Numbered from the stretch's first letter, positions 41,984-50,232 are shown. The stretch is DNA of 64,000 nucleotides from Candidatus Scalindua sp. (GCA_030748215.1 JASMMK010000010.1:1-64000); one strand, 5' to 3'. The notes: generated by a model not told the origin, from the sequence alone. A program made the numbers and translations.

Positions 41984-42035
41984 GATGTATATTCTCCTCT
42001 ATTACAAAATTAGAAAACCGTGATATTTCTGATGG

Positions 42036-42083
42036 TTACAGATATCTGTTTATAATAACCATCATTTTTGTTCTCCTTAAAGA
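42036..42083 (-). pseudogene. Relic of aldehyde dehydrogenase C-terminus
   Basis: The translation RRTKMMVIINRYL plus stop matches the end of the aldehyde dehydrogenase at 43026 (RTKMMVIKNKHL). Sixteen bases (TAATAACCATCATTTT on the plus strand) are identical. Only the last dozen codons remain. It may mark where a duplicated or inverted copy was lost. Confidence 0.55.
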
Positions 42084-42152
42084 TTATTAACTAGATAAAA
42101 CCCTAATCAAAATCAAATCTTTTTTCCTGTGCCCTGTCATACATCTCTTCTA

Positions 42153-42803
42153 TCATATCGAAGAAGAGATCATAACATATCTTGCTGTCTCAGCTTCTTC
42201 AGCCGTCAACGTCTGACTCTCAAACACTTCCGAATCACAGCCATGCAAACTCCCGGGCTCGTACCCCAGATGGATATCGCCAAAATAATTACTCTCGATT
42301 GCCCCCACTGTACAATTATGTGAAACAAGAAAGAAGGTATTACCCAACTCTTCTATAACACGGATAAGACAGTACCGTACCAATGGGTTTGATGCCATCT
42401 CAGCAAGATTTGCAATTCCATAGGCAACCAACCTGCTTTTCCTTATATTATCATTCCACAGAAATTCCAAGCAGTCGGCAAAGGTAAAGTCCTTGAGTTT
42501 GCCCTGTAAATTACGCATATCCTCATTAATCAGAGAATTGTGCTCTGCATCAGTTGCGGCATGGGCGTTAATCTGCTCTTCGAATTCATCAGAAGGTTTT
42601 TTGTAAGGAAGCACATAGTTGTTGATGTCAGAAAATGGATTGGCAAAGTATGCAAAGCAAGGCAGCCAGTTAAGCCTTTTGGAAGCGGGAATACTTTCAT
42701 CCTCCATATACTTAATAAGACGACTCTGTTTAAAATCTTCCCTCATTTGAAAAACGGGAAAAACAACATCTTTCACAAGTACTTTTTTCTCTGTCATTTT
42801 CAA
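42153..42803 (-). CDS. Heme-oxygenase-fold (TenA/HDO-like) protein, 216 aa
   Basis: The protein is soluble and helical. A family pattern is visible: IPASKRLNWLPCFAYFANPF then DINNYVLPYKKPSDEFEEQI, then H80-x-A-T-D-x-x-H (HAATDAEHN) on one helix, and FG-x2-H...E...H (YFGDIHLGYEPGSLHG) near residue 180. Similar proteins with the heme-oxygenase fold bind two iron ions or a cofactor and act on fatty acids or amino acids. Metal binding is inferred from the histidines and acidic residues. It is preceded by a 62-residue unknown gene and the ALDH gene. Substrate unknown. Confidence 0.65.
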   Translation of the reverse strand: MKMTEKKVLVKDVVFPVFQMREDFKQSRLIKYMEDESIPASKRLNWLPCFAYFANPFSDINNYVLPYKKPSDEFEEQINAHAATDAEHNSLINEDMRNLQGKLKDFTFADCLEFLWNDNIRKSRLVAYGIANLAEMASNPLVRYCLIRVIEELGNTFFLVSHNCTVGAIESNYFGDIHLGYEPGSLHGCDSEVFESQTLTAEEAETARYVMISSSI

Positions 42804-42823
42804 CTACCTCCATTATTACCGGC

Positions 42824-43012
42824 CTACTGATCCTGTATATAAAAACTGGCACCATCATCTTTCGATGGGATATAAGAACCGATCGGACATAATACTTTAC
42901 TGTCTGTATCGCAACGAATAATTAACTTCCACAGTGCGTCAAGACCCTCTTTCTCTTGTTCTGATTCCGGTACCATTTTAATTCTTGTTTCACTTTCAGT
43001 TAATATTTTCAT
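42824..43012 (-). CDS. Unrecognised small protein, 62 aa
   Basis: A soluble protein with MKILTESETRIKMVPESEQE at the start, a helix LDALWKLIIRCDTDSKVLC, and DDGASFYIQDQ at the end. GAGGAGA lies 5-7 bases before the ATG, and it is tightly packed between the ALDH gene (13 bases) and the HO-fold gene (20 bases). Co-translation with those genes is likely. No known family is recognised; it might be a partner or specificity protein for the HO-fold enzyme. Confidence 0.65.
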   Translation of the reverse strand: MKILTESETRIKMVPESEQEKEGLDALWKLIIRCDTDSKVLCPIGSYIPSKDDGASFYIQDQ

Positions 43013-43025
43013 CTCATTCTCCTCT

Positions 43026-44417
43026 CTATAAATGCTTGTTTTTAATAACCATCATTTTCGTTCGTGTCATCTCTTCCATAGAGTATGGAATACCTCCCAT
43101 ACCGATGCCTGATTCATCCCGGCCACCAAAAGGCATCCAATCAACTCTAAATGCGGTATGATCATTGACCATGACTGCTGTCGCATTTAACTTTTTAACA
43201 ATCTCCATGCCGGCATTTAGATTGTCAGTAAATACTGAGGCCTGAAAAGAATAAGGCAGAGCATTCGCCTGTTTGATTGCCGTATTCCGGTCTGTATAAC
43301 TAAAGACACAAACCACCGGTCCAAACACTTCCTGGATTGAAACTTTACTATCTTCCGGTGGATTTAAAAGTACGGTCGGAGCATAATGGAAATCCGATAG
43401 CCGCTGGCCACCACATAGTAAAACGGCTCCTTTTTCCACCGCTTCATTGACCCATTGTTCAACCCGGTCAACTTCTCCGGGCGTAATGAGAGGGCCAACC
43501 TCTGTTTTCTCATCCAGGGGATCTCCAACAATAAGCTCTTTAGCCATTGCCGCCAACCTTTGAGCCACGTCATCACAGATCTCCTCATGAACAAAGACGC
43601 GTTGCACAGAAACACACACCTGACCTGCATGATAGAATCCACCTTTAAGCAGACCCGGTAACATCTCGTCTATATCCGCATCGGGTTCCACTATGACAGG
43701 AGCGACTCCACCATGCTCCAGGGCACAGCGTGTACCCGGTGACAGTTTTGAACGTAAAGACCAGCCAACTTTGGCAGAGCCTATAAAAGAGAAGTAATTA
43801 ATTCGTGAATCCATAACCAGCTTTTGAGTAAGTTCCACATCCCCGATAAAAGCTGTACACCAACCCTCTGGCAGACCGGCCTCTTTTAAGATGTCCATGA
43901 AAGCGAAACAGGAGAGAGGGGTGACTTTCGCAGGTTTAATAATTACAGGTGAACCCACGGCAATTGCCGGAACTGTCTGGTGAACAGTTAAATTCAGAGG
44001 ATGGTTAAAAGCACTCACTGAAGCGACTAAACCAATGGGCTCTCTCATAGTATAAGCCAGTCGTTGAGAAGAGGAGCGTGTGTGTCCCATAGGAATCTGC
44101 TCCCCTTTTATATGGCCAATATTATCTATTGCCAGTTTGACTCCGTTAACAGCCCTTAAGACTTCTATCTTAGAATCCTGATAGGGCTTGCCACCTTCCT
44201 CGGCGGCAATTTTAGTCAACTTATCAATCTGCCCGGTCATAATCTGAGCAACTCTTTCTAAAATTTCTATCCGTTCATAAGCCGGCAGCCACTGTTCAGT
44301 ATTTAGAAATAACCGGTGAGCTTTACTTAAAATATTTTCCAGAGTTTGAGTATCCATCAGAGGAACTTCTTGAATTAAGCTCTGGTCATGAGGTCTATTT
44401 ACTTTGATAACTGTCAT
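43026..44417 (-). CDS. NAD(P)-dependent aldehyde dehydrogenase
   Basis: The 463-residue protein has the family motifs VSAFNHPLNLTVHQTVPAIA, the nucleotide-binding IGSAKVGW (about 212), the general base EHGG (about 237) and the catalytic cysteine in HAGQVCVSVQRVFV (about 272). It oxidises an aldehyde to an acid, or to acyl-CoA in the CoA-dependent branch. It resembles phosphonoacetaldehyde/lactaldehyde-type dehydrogenases. It lies 24 bases downstream of the acetolactate synthase-like gene, a pairing that suggests a common small-molecule pathway. A C-terminal relic sits at 42036. Confidence 0.9.
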   Translation of the reverse strand: MTVIKVNRPHDQSLIQEVPLMDTQTLENILSKAHRLFLNTEQWLPAYERIEILERVAQIMTGQIDKLTKIAAEEGGKPYQDSKIEVLRAVNGVKLAIDNIGHIKGEQIPMGHTRSSSQRLAYTMREPIGLVASVSAFNHPLNLTVHQTVPAIAVGSPVIIKPAKVTPLSCFAFMDILKEAGLPEGWCTAFIGDVELTQKLVMDSRINYFSFIGSAKVGWSLRSKLSPGTRCALEHGGVAPVIVEPDADIDEMLPGLLKGGFYHAGQVCVSVQRVFVHEEICDDVAQRLAAMAKELIVGDPLDEKTEVGPLITPGEVDRVEQWVNEAVEKGAVLLCGGQRLSDFHYAPTVLLNPPEDSKVSIQEVFGPVVCVFSYTDRNTAIKQANALPYSFQASVFTDNLNAGMEIVKKLNATAVMVNDHTAFRVDWMPFGGRDESGIGMGGIPYSMEEMTRTKMMVIKNKHL

Positions 44418-44441
44418 TTTAATAATCCTTTTTGTTCCTGA

Positions 44442-46085
44442 TTATAAAATACAGGTTTTTTCTTTAAGCAATACATTCAATATACCGTGGTTTAAAGAGT
44501 AGTCAACGGCTAAATCAATCACGTGAATGCCACGAGTATTCAACACTTTTTCCAGTATTTCATCAAAGTTTTGTACACTATCTGGGCGATAGCCATTCGC
44601 GCCATAACTTTCAGCGTACTTGACAAAATCGGGATTACTGTAATCTAAGCCAAAATTGTCAAAACCCATACCTGCCTGTTTCCATTTGATCATGCCATAA
44701 GCGTTATCATTCAGAATAATTACCGTCAGGTCTAAGTCCAGTCTGACGGCAGTTTCCATCTCTTGAGAGTTCATCAGAAAACCACCATCTCCACAAACCG
44801 CAATCACCTTTTTGTCAGGTTCAATAATTTTAGCAGCTATAGCCGACGCCAATCCCGCACCCATAGTTGCCAGAGCGTTGTCAAGAAGAAGAGTATTTGG
44901 ATGATAACATTTATAGCTTCGGGCAAACCAGATTTTATAAACACCATTGTCTAAGCTGACAATACCATCATCAGGAATCTGTTTTCTGACGATAGGCACA
45001 ACTGCTTGAGGGAGTATTGGAAAACGATTATCCTCAACATATTTTGCCAAGTGCTCCTTCACGTACTCTTTAATCCGCATAAAATACGAAAAGTCCCAGT
45101 TGACGCTCTCTTCTACAACATGACGGGCAAGATGTTCTACGGAAGTAGCGATATCGCCGACTATAATGAGTTGCGGGTAATAGACATCGTCTACATGGGC
45201 CGGAAAAAAGTTAATATGAATGACTTTTTGTCTATCAACCATAAAAAAGGGCGGCTTTTCTATCACATCATGACCAATATTGATGATCAAATCTGCCCGA
45301 CTAATTGCGCAGTGTAAAAAATCATTATCTGACAATGCTGCTGTTCCCAAACATTGAGGATGCCGTGCATCAACAACCCCTTTACCCATCTGAGTAGTAA
45401 AATAAGGGATCTGGGTTTTTTCAATCAATCTTTCAAGAGCCCGACTTGTGCGTTTACGGTTAGCACCCGCACCTATCAGGATTAAAGGCATTTTGGACTC
45501 TTTGATCATCCGGGCGGCTTTTGAGATATCCTGATCATCCGCGTCAGGTCTCCTATAGCCAACTACTTCAAATATGCGCTCCTCACACTCTTCAGCTGCA
45601 ATATCTTCTGGTAGTTCCAGATGTACCGCTCCAGGCCGCTCTTCCTGGGCTATCCTGAAGGCTTCTCTCGTCATAGACGGAATACTGTTACCATTAACAA
45701 TTTGCTTACTATATTTGGTAATGGGGCGCATCATATCAACAGTATCAATAATCTGGAAGCGCCCTTGTTTGCTTTTCTTTATCGGCTTTTGCCCAGTGAT
45801 CATGAGCATGGGCATAGCGCCTAAGTTAGCATAAGCAGCCGGGGTCACTAAGTTAGTTGCACCGGGACCTAAAGTGGCAAGACAAACTCCCGGTTTGCCT
45901 GTTAAACGGCCAACGGTGGCTGCCATAAAACCGGCACCTTGCTCATGACGGGTTATAATTAACTTTATTTTAGAATCTTTAAGGGAGTTTAATAAATCCA
46001 GGTTTTCTTCACCCGGTATCCCAAATACATATTCGACACCCTCATTTTCAAGGGCCTTAACAAACAGATCAGAAGCTTTCATCAA
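44442..46085 (-). CDS. Acetolactate synthase-like ThDP enzyme (catabolic AlsS type)
   Basis: The 547-residue protein has the ThDP glutamate (RHEQGAGFMAATVGRLTGKP), a central FAD/structural domain, and the ThDP-Mg motif GDGGFLMNSQEMETAVRLDL...NDNAYGMIKWKQ. It most resembles catabolic acetolactate synthases without a regulatory subunit; no ilvN is adjacent. It would condense two pyruvate to acetolactate with CO2 release. A related ThDP activity on another 2-oxoacid is possible. It is the first gene after the sigma-54 promoter near 46221, with a 112-base leader. Confidence 0.85.
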   Translation of the reverse strand: MMKASDLFVKALENEGVEYVFGIPGEENLDLLNSLKDSKIKLIITRHEQGAGFMAATVGRLTGKPGVCLATLGPGATNLVTPAAYANLGAMPMLMITGQKPIKKSKQGRFQIIDTVDMMRPITKYSKQIVNGNSIPSMTREAFRIAQEERPGAVHLELPEDIAAEECEERIFEVVGYRRPDADDQDISKAARMIKESKMPLILIGAGANRKRTSRALERLIEKTQIPYFTTQMGKGVVDARHPQCLGTAALSDNDFLHCAISRADLIINIGHDVIEKPPFFMVDRQKVIHINFFPAHVDDVYYPQLIIVGDIATSVEHLARHVVEESVNWDFSYFMRIKEYVKEHLAKYVEDNRFPILPQAVVPIVRKQIPDDGIVSLDNGVYKIWFARSYKCYHPNTLLLDNALATMGAGLASAIAAKIIEPDKKVIAVCGDGGFLMNSQEMETAVRLDLDLTVIILNDNAYGMIKWKQAGMGFDNFGLDYSNPDFVKYAESYGANGYRPDSVQNFDEILEKVLNTRGIHVIDLAVDYSLNHGILNVLLKEKTCIL

Positions 46086-46207
46086 TTACATCCTTCCATT
46101 ATTGACATCACATCAAGATCAATCAGCTTAGTAACAAATCAAACAATTAATCCTTTTCCTTCCCAGTAGACATAATTCATGAATTGTCCTGAGTGTAGTT
46201 ATCATTC

Positions 46208-46221
46208 GCAATATTGGTACC
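46208..46221 (-). promoter_or_regulatory. Sigma-54 promoter for the acetolactate synthase run
   Basis: On the minus strand GGTACCAATATTGC has GG and GC separated by 10 bases, and is identical to the promoter at 893-906. The predicted start is near 46197. It is divergent from the promoter at 46519, and both share the sites at 46343-46399. Confidence 0.72.
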
Positions 46222-46342
46222 TTTACATAACTTGTTCACCGATAAAAAACCTGAATGATGCATAAGCAGTGCGTTAATAATGCGTTACAAAGCAAGGCGT
46301 TATCTTACAAAAAAACAGTAAACAATCAACATTCAAAAAATG

Positions 46343-46399
46343 CGCAGATATTTCGCACCGCATTTGGCTATACCCACTGTCATTCGCACAATTTTCGCC
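46343..46399. promoter_or_regulatory. Pair of candidate sigma-54 enhancer sites shared by divergent promoters
   Basis: CGCAGATATTTCGCA (46343-46357) and CGCACAATTTTCGCC (46385-46399) are both CGCA-N7-CGCM direct repeats, 42 bases apart (four helical turns). The left site is centred 141 bases from the minus-strand GC at 46209, the right one 139 bases from the plus-strand GC at 46531. Confidence 0.6.
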
Positions 46400-46518
46400 T
46401 GTTCATACCGGGACGGATCTAAGGCTGGCTGCAGAATGTCCTTTTTTTATGTTATAAGGCTCTTTTATATCAATATTTACGCGATATAGAAAATTTATAT
46501 TTGCGCAAAAAACCCTTT

Positions 46519-46532
46519 GGTATAGGTATTGC
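46519..46532 (+). promoter_or_regulatory. Sigma-54 promoter for the SOR/desulforedoxin cluster
   Basis: GGTATAGGTATTGC: GG (46519-46520), 10 bases, GC (46531-46532), with TTGC in the -12 element. The predicted start is near 46543, 88 bases before the Tat-exported SOR-like gene. Confidence 0.65.
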
Positions 46533-46630
46533 TTTTCAGTATAGAGTATACTGTTCTGTAATACTATTCAGGCAGCTAATACCTCTTACTAACAATTTCA
46601 TTAACAAGTACTAATTAAAGGAAAAACATA

Positions 46631-47062
46631 ATGCCAAACAGAAGAACGTTCTTAAAATCATCATTAGCAGTTGCAGCAGGCCTTGCCGTTGGCCACATAT
46701 CCCCCGTTTCTGCCGGTCAGTCTTGTTCGTCTCTTAAAGGCATTATTTATACAAAGCAAAACCCGGGCAAATGGTCTGGGAAAACTAAGGGACATCTGCC
46801 AAATGTAAAAGTAGAAGGAAACAGGGTAACAGTCACGACCACTCATGGCATGAGCGATGAGCACTATATTGTGAGACATACAATAGTTTCTAAATGTGGC
46901 GAGGTACTGGGAGAGAAGACTTTTCGTCCATCTGATTCAGAGGCAAAGTCAGTATTTGAACTGCCGGACACCAGTTCTAAATATGCGTGGGATACCACAA
47001 CACTTTTTGCCACCAGCTTCTGTAACAAGCACGATCTCTGGGTTGCTGCATTCGAAGCGTAA
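46631..47062 (+). CDS. Tat-exported superoxide reductase-like protein
   Basis: The 143-residue protein has a Tat signal (RRTFLKSSLAVAAGLAVG) and a desulfoferrodoxin/SOR-like domain. Iron ligand positions are kept: H55 (KGHLP), H72 and H78 (THGMSDEHYI), C121 and H124 (CNKH). The usual N-terminal EKH(V/I)P is KGHLP, so the glutamate and catalytic lysine differ. It would fold with iron before export and reduce superoxide in the periplasm (or in the anammoxosome, if the host is an anammox bacterium). It heads the cluster behind the sigma-54 promoter at 46519. Confidence 0.8.
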   Translation: MPNRRTFLKSSLAVAAGLAVGHISPVSAGQSCSSLKGIIYTKQNPGKWSGKTKGHLPNVKVEGNRVTVTTTHGMSDEHYIVRHTIVSKCGEVLGEKTFRPSDSEAKSVFELPDTSSKYAWDTTTLFATSFCNKHDLWVAAFEA

Positions 47063-47107
47063 CAATCTGTAATAGCCCCGCCCCGCAAAAGATAAAGGCG
47101 TAAAATA

Positions 47108-47139
47108 GCCACCGGGACATTCCAGAGAAGCCCGGTGGC
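47108..47139. repeat. GC-rich inverted repeat after the Tat-SOR gene
   Basis: GCCACCGGG (47108-47116) and CCCGGTGGC (47131-47139) pair perfectly with a 14-base loop, 46 bases after the stop codon. No T run follows, so it could be a transcript-end or processing hairpin rather than a classical terminator. Confidence 0.6.
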
Positions 47140-47326
47140 GCTACGCTCGTACCGATCCAGGCATAATTCATATGAGTTGAAATGACATATTCACAGATGC
47201 TAATTGATTTTCATTGTTACGACAATTTGCCCCACCAAAAGGTTGACTAGAATGCTGTTATAAGGTAGACTAACCGAAGCATAGGTCGCATTTATTTCAT
47301 AAACAAATTTTTCGAAAGTTTTAAGG

Positions 47327-48700
47327 ATGGCAGAGCACGTAATCATTGGTAACGGAGTTGCCGGCATAAAGGCGGCAGAAACGATCAGGAAACATGACCC
47401 CGATGGTAAAATAACAGTGATAGGCGATGAAAACCATGCGTTCTATTACAGGCCTCAGCTTCCGGAGTTTGTTGCCGGGAAGATTGAAGAAGCGAGGTTG
47501 TGGGGAAAAAAGAGCGATTTTTATGAGAAAAACAACATTATTTCTATCCTTGGCAAAACAGTAACCGGCATCAAACCTGACGCTAATGAGGTTATTTTAA
47601 AGGACGATGCCGCTATCAGTTATGATTCATTACTAATCGCCACAGGAGGCGCCATAAAAAGGAGAAACTATCCTGGAAGCGATTTGAATGGAGGAATAGT
47701 TCAATTAAAAACAATTGATGATGCCAGGAGCATAAAGGAAAAAGTCAAATCTGCAAAGAGTGCTGTAGTAGTCGGTGAAGATTTTTTGACACTGTCGCTA
47801 ACAGAAGCCTTGCATAGCAGCGGAGTGGAAGTAACTTATCTGTTGCGCGGGGATAGACTCTGGCCTGAAATCATGGACAAAGACGCCTCCGACATACTTA
47901 TGCTCAGATTGAAGGAAAAGGGCATTACGATAAAACAGGAAACTGATATTAAAGAAGTTCATATTAAAGACAGGTTGGTTCATGGGATAATCACGACAAA
48001 TGATGAACTTATTGACTGTCAGATTCTTGGAATTGTTGACAAATTACAGCCCAGCATTGGCTTCTTAAATGAGAGTGGCGTCAATACCGACAACGGCATT
48101 TTGGTAAACAACAAAATGCTTACTAATTTTGACAATATTTATGCCGCCGGCGATGTTGCTCAATTGCCTGCCGATCTGGACTCTGAAATTCCAGAGATTA
48201 ATGTCAGATGGCTGAAGGCGTGGAAGCAGGGGCAGGTGGCAGGTTCAAATATGGCAGGCAATGACGCGGAATATGATGATATCGCAAGCATCAGCGCAAC
48301 TCAAATATGTGGAATTGATATAGTATCAATAGGAGTCTCAAATCCATTAAACGGAGACTATAAGATACAGAGAGGTGATTATCCTCATCCTGAAACTGAT
48401 GTTTATAAAAAACTTGTCTTAAAAGACGACAGAGTAGTCGGTGCCCTCTTTGTTGGCAATGCGCAGGAGGCCAGGGAGATTACGAAGGTTATAAAAGATG
48501 GAACAAGCTATTCAGAAATTGATAAAAAACTTTTGAAACAGATGTTTGATCTGGGTTCTCGTTTCAGCACGTTTCGTGGTTTTTTATGTCCTGTTTGTAA
48601 ACTTGAACTTCCCATACCGCCTGACGCGAAGGCCGGGGATAAAATCACATGTCCGGCCTGTGGTATTGAACTTAAAGTAACCGAGGGCATGTTAAAATAG
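47327..48700 (+). CDS. Rubredoxin-reductase-like flavoprotein with C-terminal zinc/iron ribbon
   Basis: The 457-residue protein has an FAD motif VIIGNGVAGIKAAETI at the start, a central NAD(P) region, the FAD end motif NIYAAGDVAQLP (about 280) and a C-terminal extension with two CxxC pairs (CPVCKLELPIPP...CPACGIEL, about 425-450). It is a relative of NirB/rubredoxin:NAD oxidoreductases. The central nucleotide motif is VVVGEDFLTLSLTEAL, departing from GxGxxG. The ribbon resembles a rubredoxin-type metal site, so the protein may combine reductase and electron carrier. It likely supplies electrons to the desulforedoxins and rubrerythrins that follow. Confidence 0.82.
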   Translation: MAEHVIIGNGVAGIKAAETIRKHDPDGKITVIGDENHAFYYRPQLPEFVAGKIEEARLWGKKSDFYEKNNIISILGKTVTGIKPDANEVILKDDAAISYDSLLIATGGAIKRRNYPGSDLNGGIVQLKTIDDARSIKEKVKSAKSAVVVGEDFLTLSLTEALHSSGVEVTYLLRGDRLWPEIMDKDASDILMLRLKEKGITIKQETDIKEVHIKDRLVHGIITTNDELIDCQILGIVDKLQPSIGFLNESGVNTDNGILVNNKMLTNFDNIYAAGDVAQLPADLDSEIPEINVRWLKAWKQGQVAGSNMAGNDAEYDDIASISATQICGIDIVSIGVSNPLNGDYKIQRGDYPHPETDVYKKLVLKDDRVVGALFVGNAQEAREITKVIKDGTSYSEIDKKLLKQMFDLGSRFSTFRGFLCPVCKLELPIPPDAKAGDKITCPACGIELKVTEGMLK

Positions 48701-48706
48701 CAAATA

Positions 48707-48982
48707 ATGGGACAAAAAGGACAAATATATTTTTGTGAGATTTGCAGGCAAAAGGTTGAGGTAACGGTAGACGCCTTCGGAGTGCTTGTCTGCTGTGGGC
48801 AGGAGATGAAGCTTGTTGAGGGCATGATGGAGACCTGGACTTCAGTTCATCCCAAGCCGGTTGGAGGCACAACTTATATCTGCAAAAAGTGCGGTCAGCA
48901 GATATCTGTAGTGGAAGAGACATCTGGTATACTGGAATGCTGTGGCGAAAGAATGGAACGTAAGGATACGAGTGACGGTTAG
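48707..48982 (+). CDS. Double desulforedoxin-like protein
   Basis: The 91-residue protein has two desulforedoxin modules of the form CxxC...CC: CEICRQ...LVCCGQEM (about 10-33) and CKKCGQ...LECCGERM (about 58-82). Desulforedoxin domains bind one Fe(Cys)4 each and serve as the electron-transfer head of desulfoferrodoxin. A duplicated stand-alone form would hold two iron centres. It starts 6 bases after the previous stop, so it is probably co-translated with the flavoprotein and may transfer electrons from it to the SORs. Confidence 0.85.
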   Translation: MGQKGQIYFCEICRQKVEVTVDAFGVLVCCGQEMKLVEGMMETWTSVHPKPVGGTTYICKKCGQQISVVEETSGILECCGERMERKDTSDG

Positions 48983-49050
48983 ATAATATCTATATTGAAA
49001 CTTTTCGTAGCCGCATTTATTGGGTTACGTAACTTATGTGAGATTATATT

Positions 49051-49284
49051 ATGAACAGTTGGAAATGTGATAGCTGTGGCGCTCAATATGACGCAAACGA
49101 ACCGCCGGAAATATGCCCCTCATGTGGCAAGTCATGTGAGTTTAGAGAAATCACTAATTATGTTCCCTTGACGGAAAGAACGGGAAGAGATTGTAAATGC
49201 AGGGTATGCGGAACAGAAATTAAAATTACTGCTGATTGTGGCGGTATCCTCAAGTGTTGCGATCAGCCTATGGCGGTAGAATAA
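49051..49284 (+). CDS. Rubredoxin-like plus desulforedoxin-like fusion
   Basis: The 77-residue protein has an N-terminal rubrerythrin-type rubredoxin module (WKCDSCGAQYDANEPPEICP then SCGKSCEF, about 4-31) and a C-terminal desulforedoxin module (CRVCGTEI...LKCCDQPM, about 50-74). Two different one-iron sites in so small a protein suggest an electron carrier bridging the rubrerythrin and SOR systems. It precedes two rubrerythrin-like genes by a few bases. The ATG has no strong SD but the next genes follow closely, so the unit is probably translated. Confidence 0.85.
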   Translation: MNSWKCDSCGAQYDANEPPEICPSCGKSCEFREITNYVPLTERTGRDCKCRVCGTEIKITADCGGILKCCDQPMAVE

Positions 49285-49291
49285 ACAAGGT

Positions 49292-49753
49292 ATGCAAAAC
49301 GAAAACATAGAGTCGATTTTGAAAAAAGCTGCTGCCAAAGAAGAGGGCACATATTTACTTTACAAAAATGCAGCGGACAAGATGACAGACTTACAAACAA
49401 AGAGCACCTTAAACACGTTTGCCGAAGAAGAACTAAAACACAAACAGGTGATTGAAAACTTCAATGCAGAAATGCTGGAAGAACTAAAGGTTGAAGCAGT
49501 AGAAACATCTCGACAGGGAATAACGGAATTTCTTACTGATACCGATGAAGGCCTTGGTGAGCAACCGGATTTTAAAGACGTACTCGTTTATGCAGCAAAA
49601 AGAGAAAAAAAAGCATATGAATTTTATAGTAACATGTCTGAACATGTAGAAGATGCAGATTTAAAAAAATTGTTTGTCTGGCTGGCACAAGAAGAGACAA
49701 AACATAAAGAAGACATTGAGACCCTGTTCTGGGATGTAATGTATCGTGAATAA
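49292..49753 (+). CDS. Rubrerythrin-like ferritin-fold diiron protein
   Basis: The 153-residue protein shows the ferritin-like pattern twice: AAAKEEGTYLLYKNAADKMT with FAEEELKHKQVIENF, and KREKKAYEFYSNMSEHVEDA with LAQEETKHKEDIETLF. The glutamates and ExxH pairs fit a diiron site that reduces hydrogen peroxide. It has no C-terminal rubredoxin domain, so it needs a separate donor such as the protein at 49051, whose gene ends 8 bases upstream. The paralogue at 49774 follows by 20 bases. Confidence 0.88.
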   Translation: MQNENIESILKKAAAKEEGTYLLYKNAADKMTDLQTKSTLNTFAEEELKHKQVIENFNAEMLEELKVEAVETSRQGITEFLTDTDEGLGEQPDFKDVLVYAAKREKKAYEFYSNMSEHVEDADLKKLFVWLAQEETKHKEDIETLFWDVMYRE

Positions 49754-49773
49754 CCTTATAAGGAGAATAAGAA

Positions 49774-50232
49774 ATGGCGCACAAGCAGCTAAGTGAAATT
49801 ATGGATATGGCAATTCAATTCGAAACTGACGCAAGTGAATTTTACTCAACGGCCGCGGATATTGCAAAAGACCCTTCCGCTAAAACATTACTCAAAGAGT
49901 TTGCAGCTATTGAGTTAAAGCATAAGCAGAAATTGGAAAGCTTCAATTTAGACGAAATTGCAGATGAACATCATACCATTCCAAAAACACACGATCTTCA
50001 TGTAAGTGATTATCTAGTGGATAAAGAGGTTACTCCGGATTCTACCTCTCAAGACATAATGGTGCATGCAATGAAGAGAGAACAAAAGGCGTATGAGTTT
50101 TATGCAAGGATGTTAAAGGTTGTTACCAGTGATGATGTCAGGAGTCTCTTTGAGGAACTGGCTGAAGAAGAACTGGAACACAAAGAAAAAATTGAAATAG
50201 AATATGATGATGTAGTATGTAAAGAAAATTGA
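49774..50232 (+). CDS. Rubrerythrin-like ferritin-fold diiron protein, second copy
   Basis: The 152-residue protein shares the layout of the preceding one: MAIQFETDASEFYSTAADIA, FAAIELKHKQKLESF, KREQKAYEFYARMLKVVTSD and LAEEELEHKEKIEIEY, with the same ExxH motifs. It is a probable peroxide-reducing diiron protein in the cytoplasm. AAGGAGAAT lies before the ATG. Two adjacent copies with only about 40% similarity by eye indicate an old duplication. A stand-alone desulforedoxin gene follows after 23 bases. Confidence 0.88.
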   Translation: MAHKQLSEIMDMAIQFETDASEFYSTAADIAKDPSAKTLLKEFAAIELKHKQKLESFNLDEIADEHHTIPKTHDLHVSDYLVDKEVTPDSTSQDIMVHAMKREQKAYEFYARMLKVVTSDDVRSLFEELAEEELEHKEKIEIEYDDVVCKEN

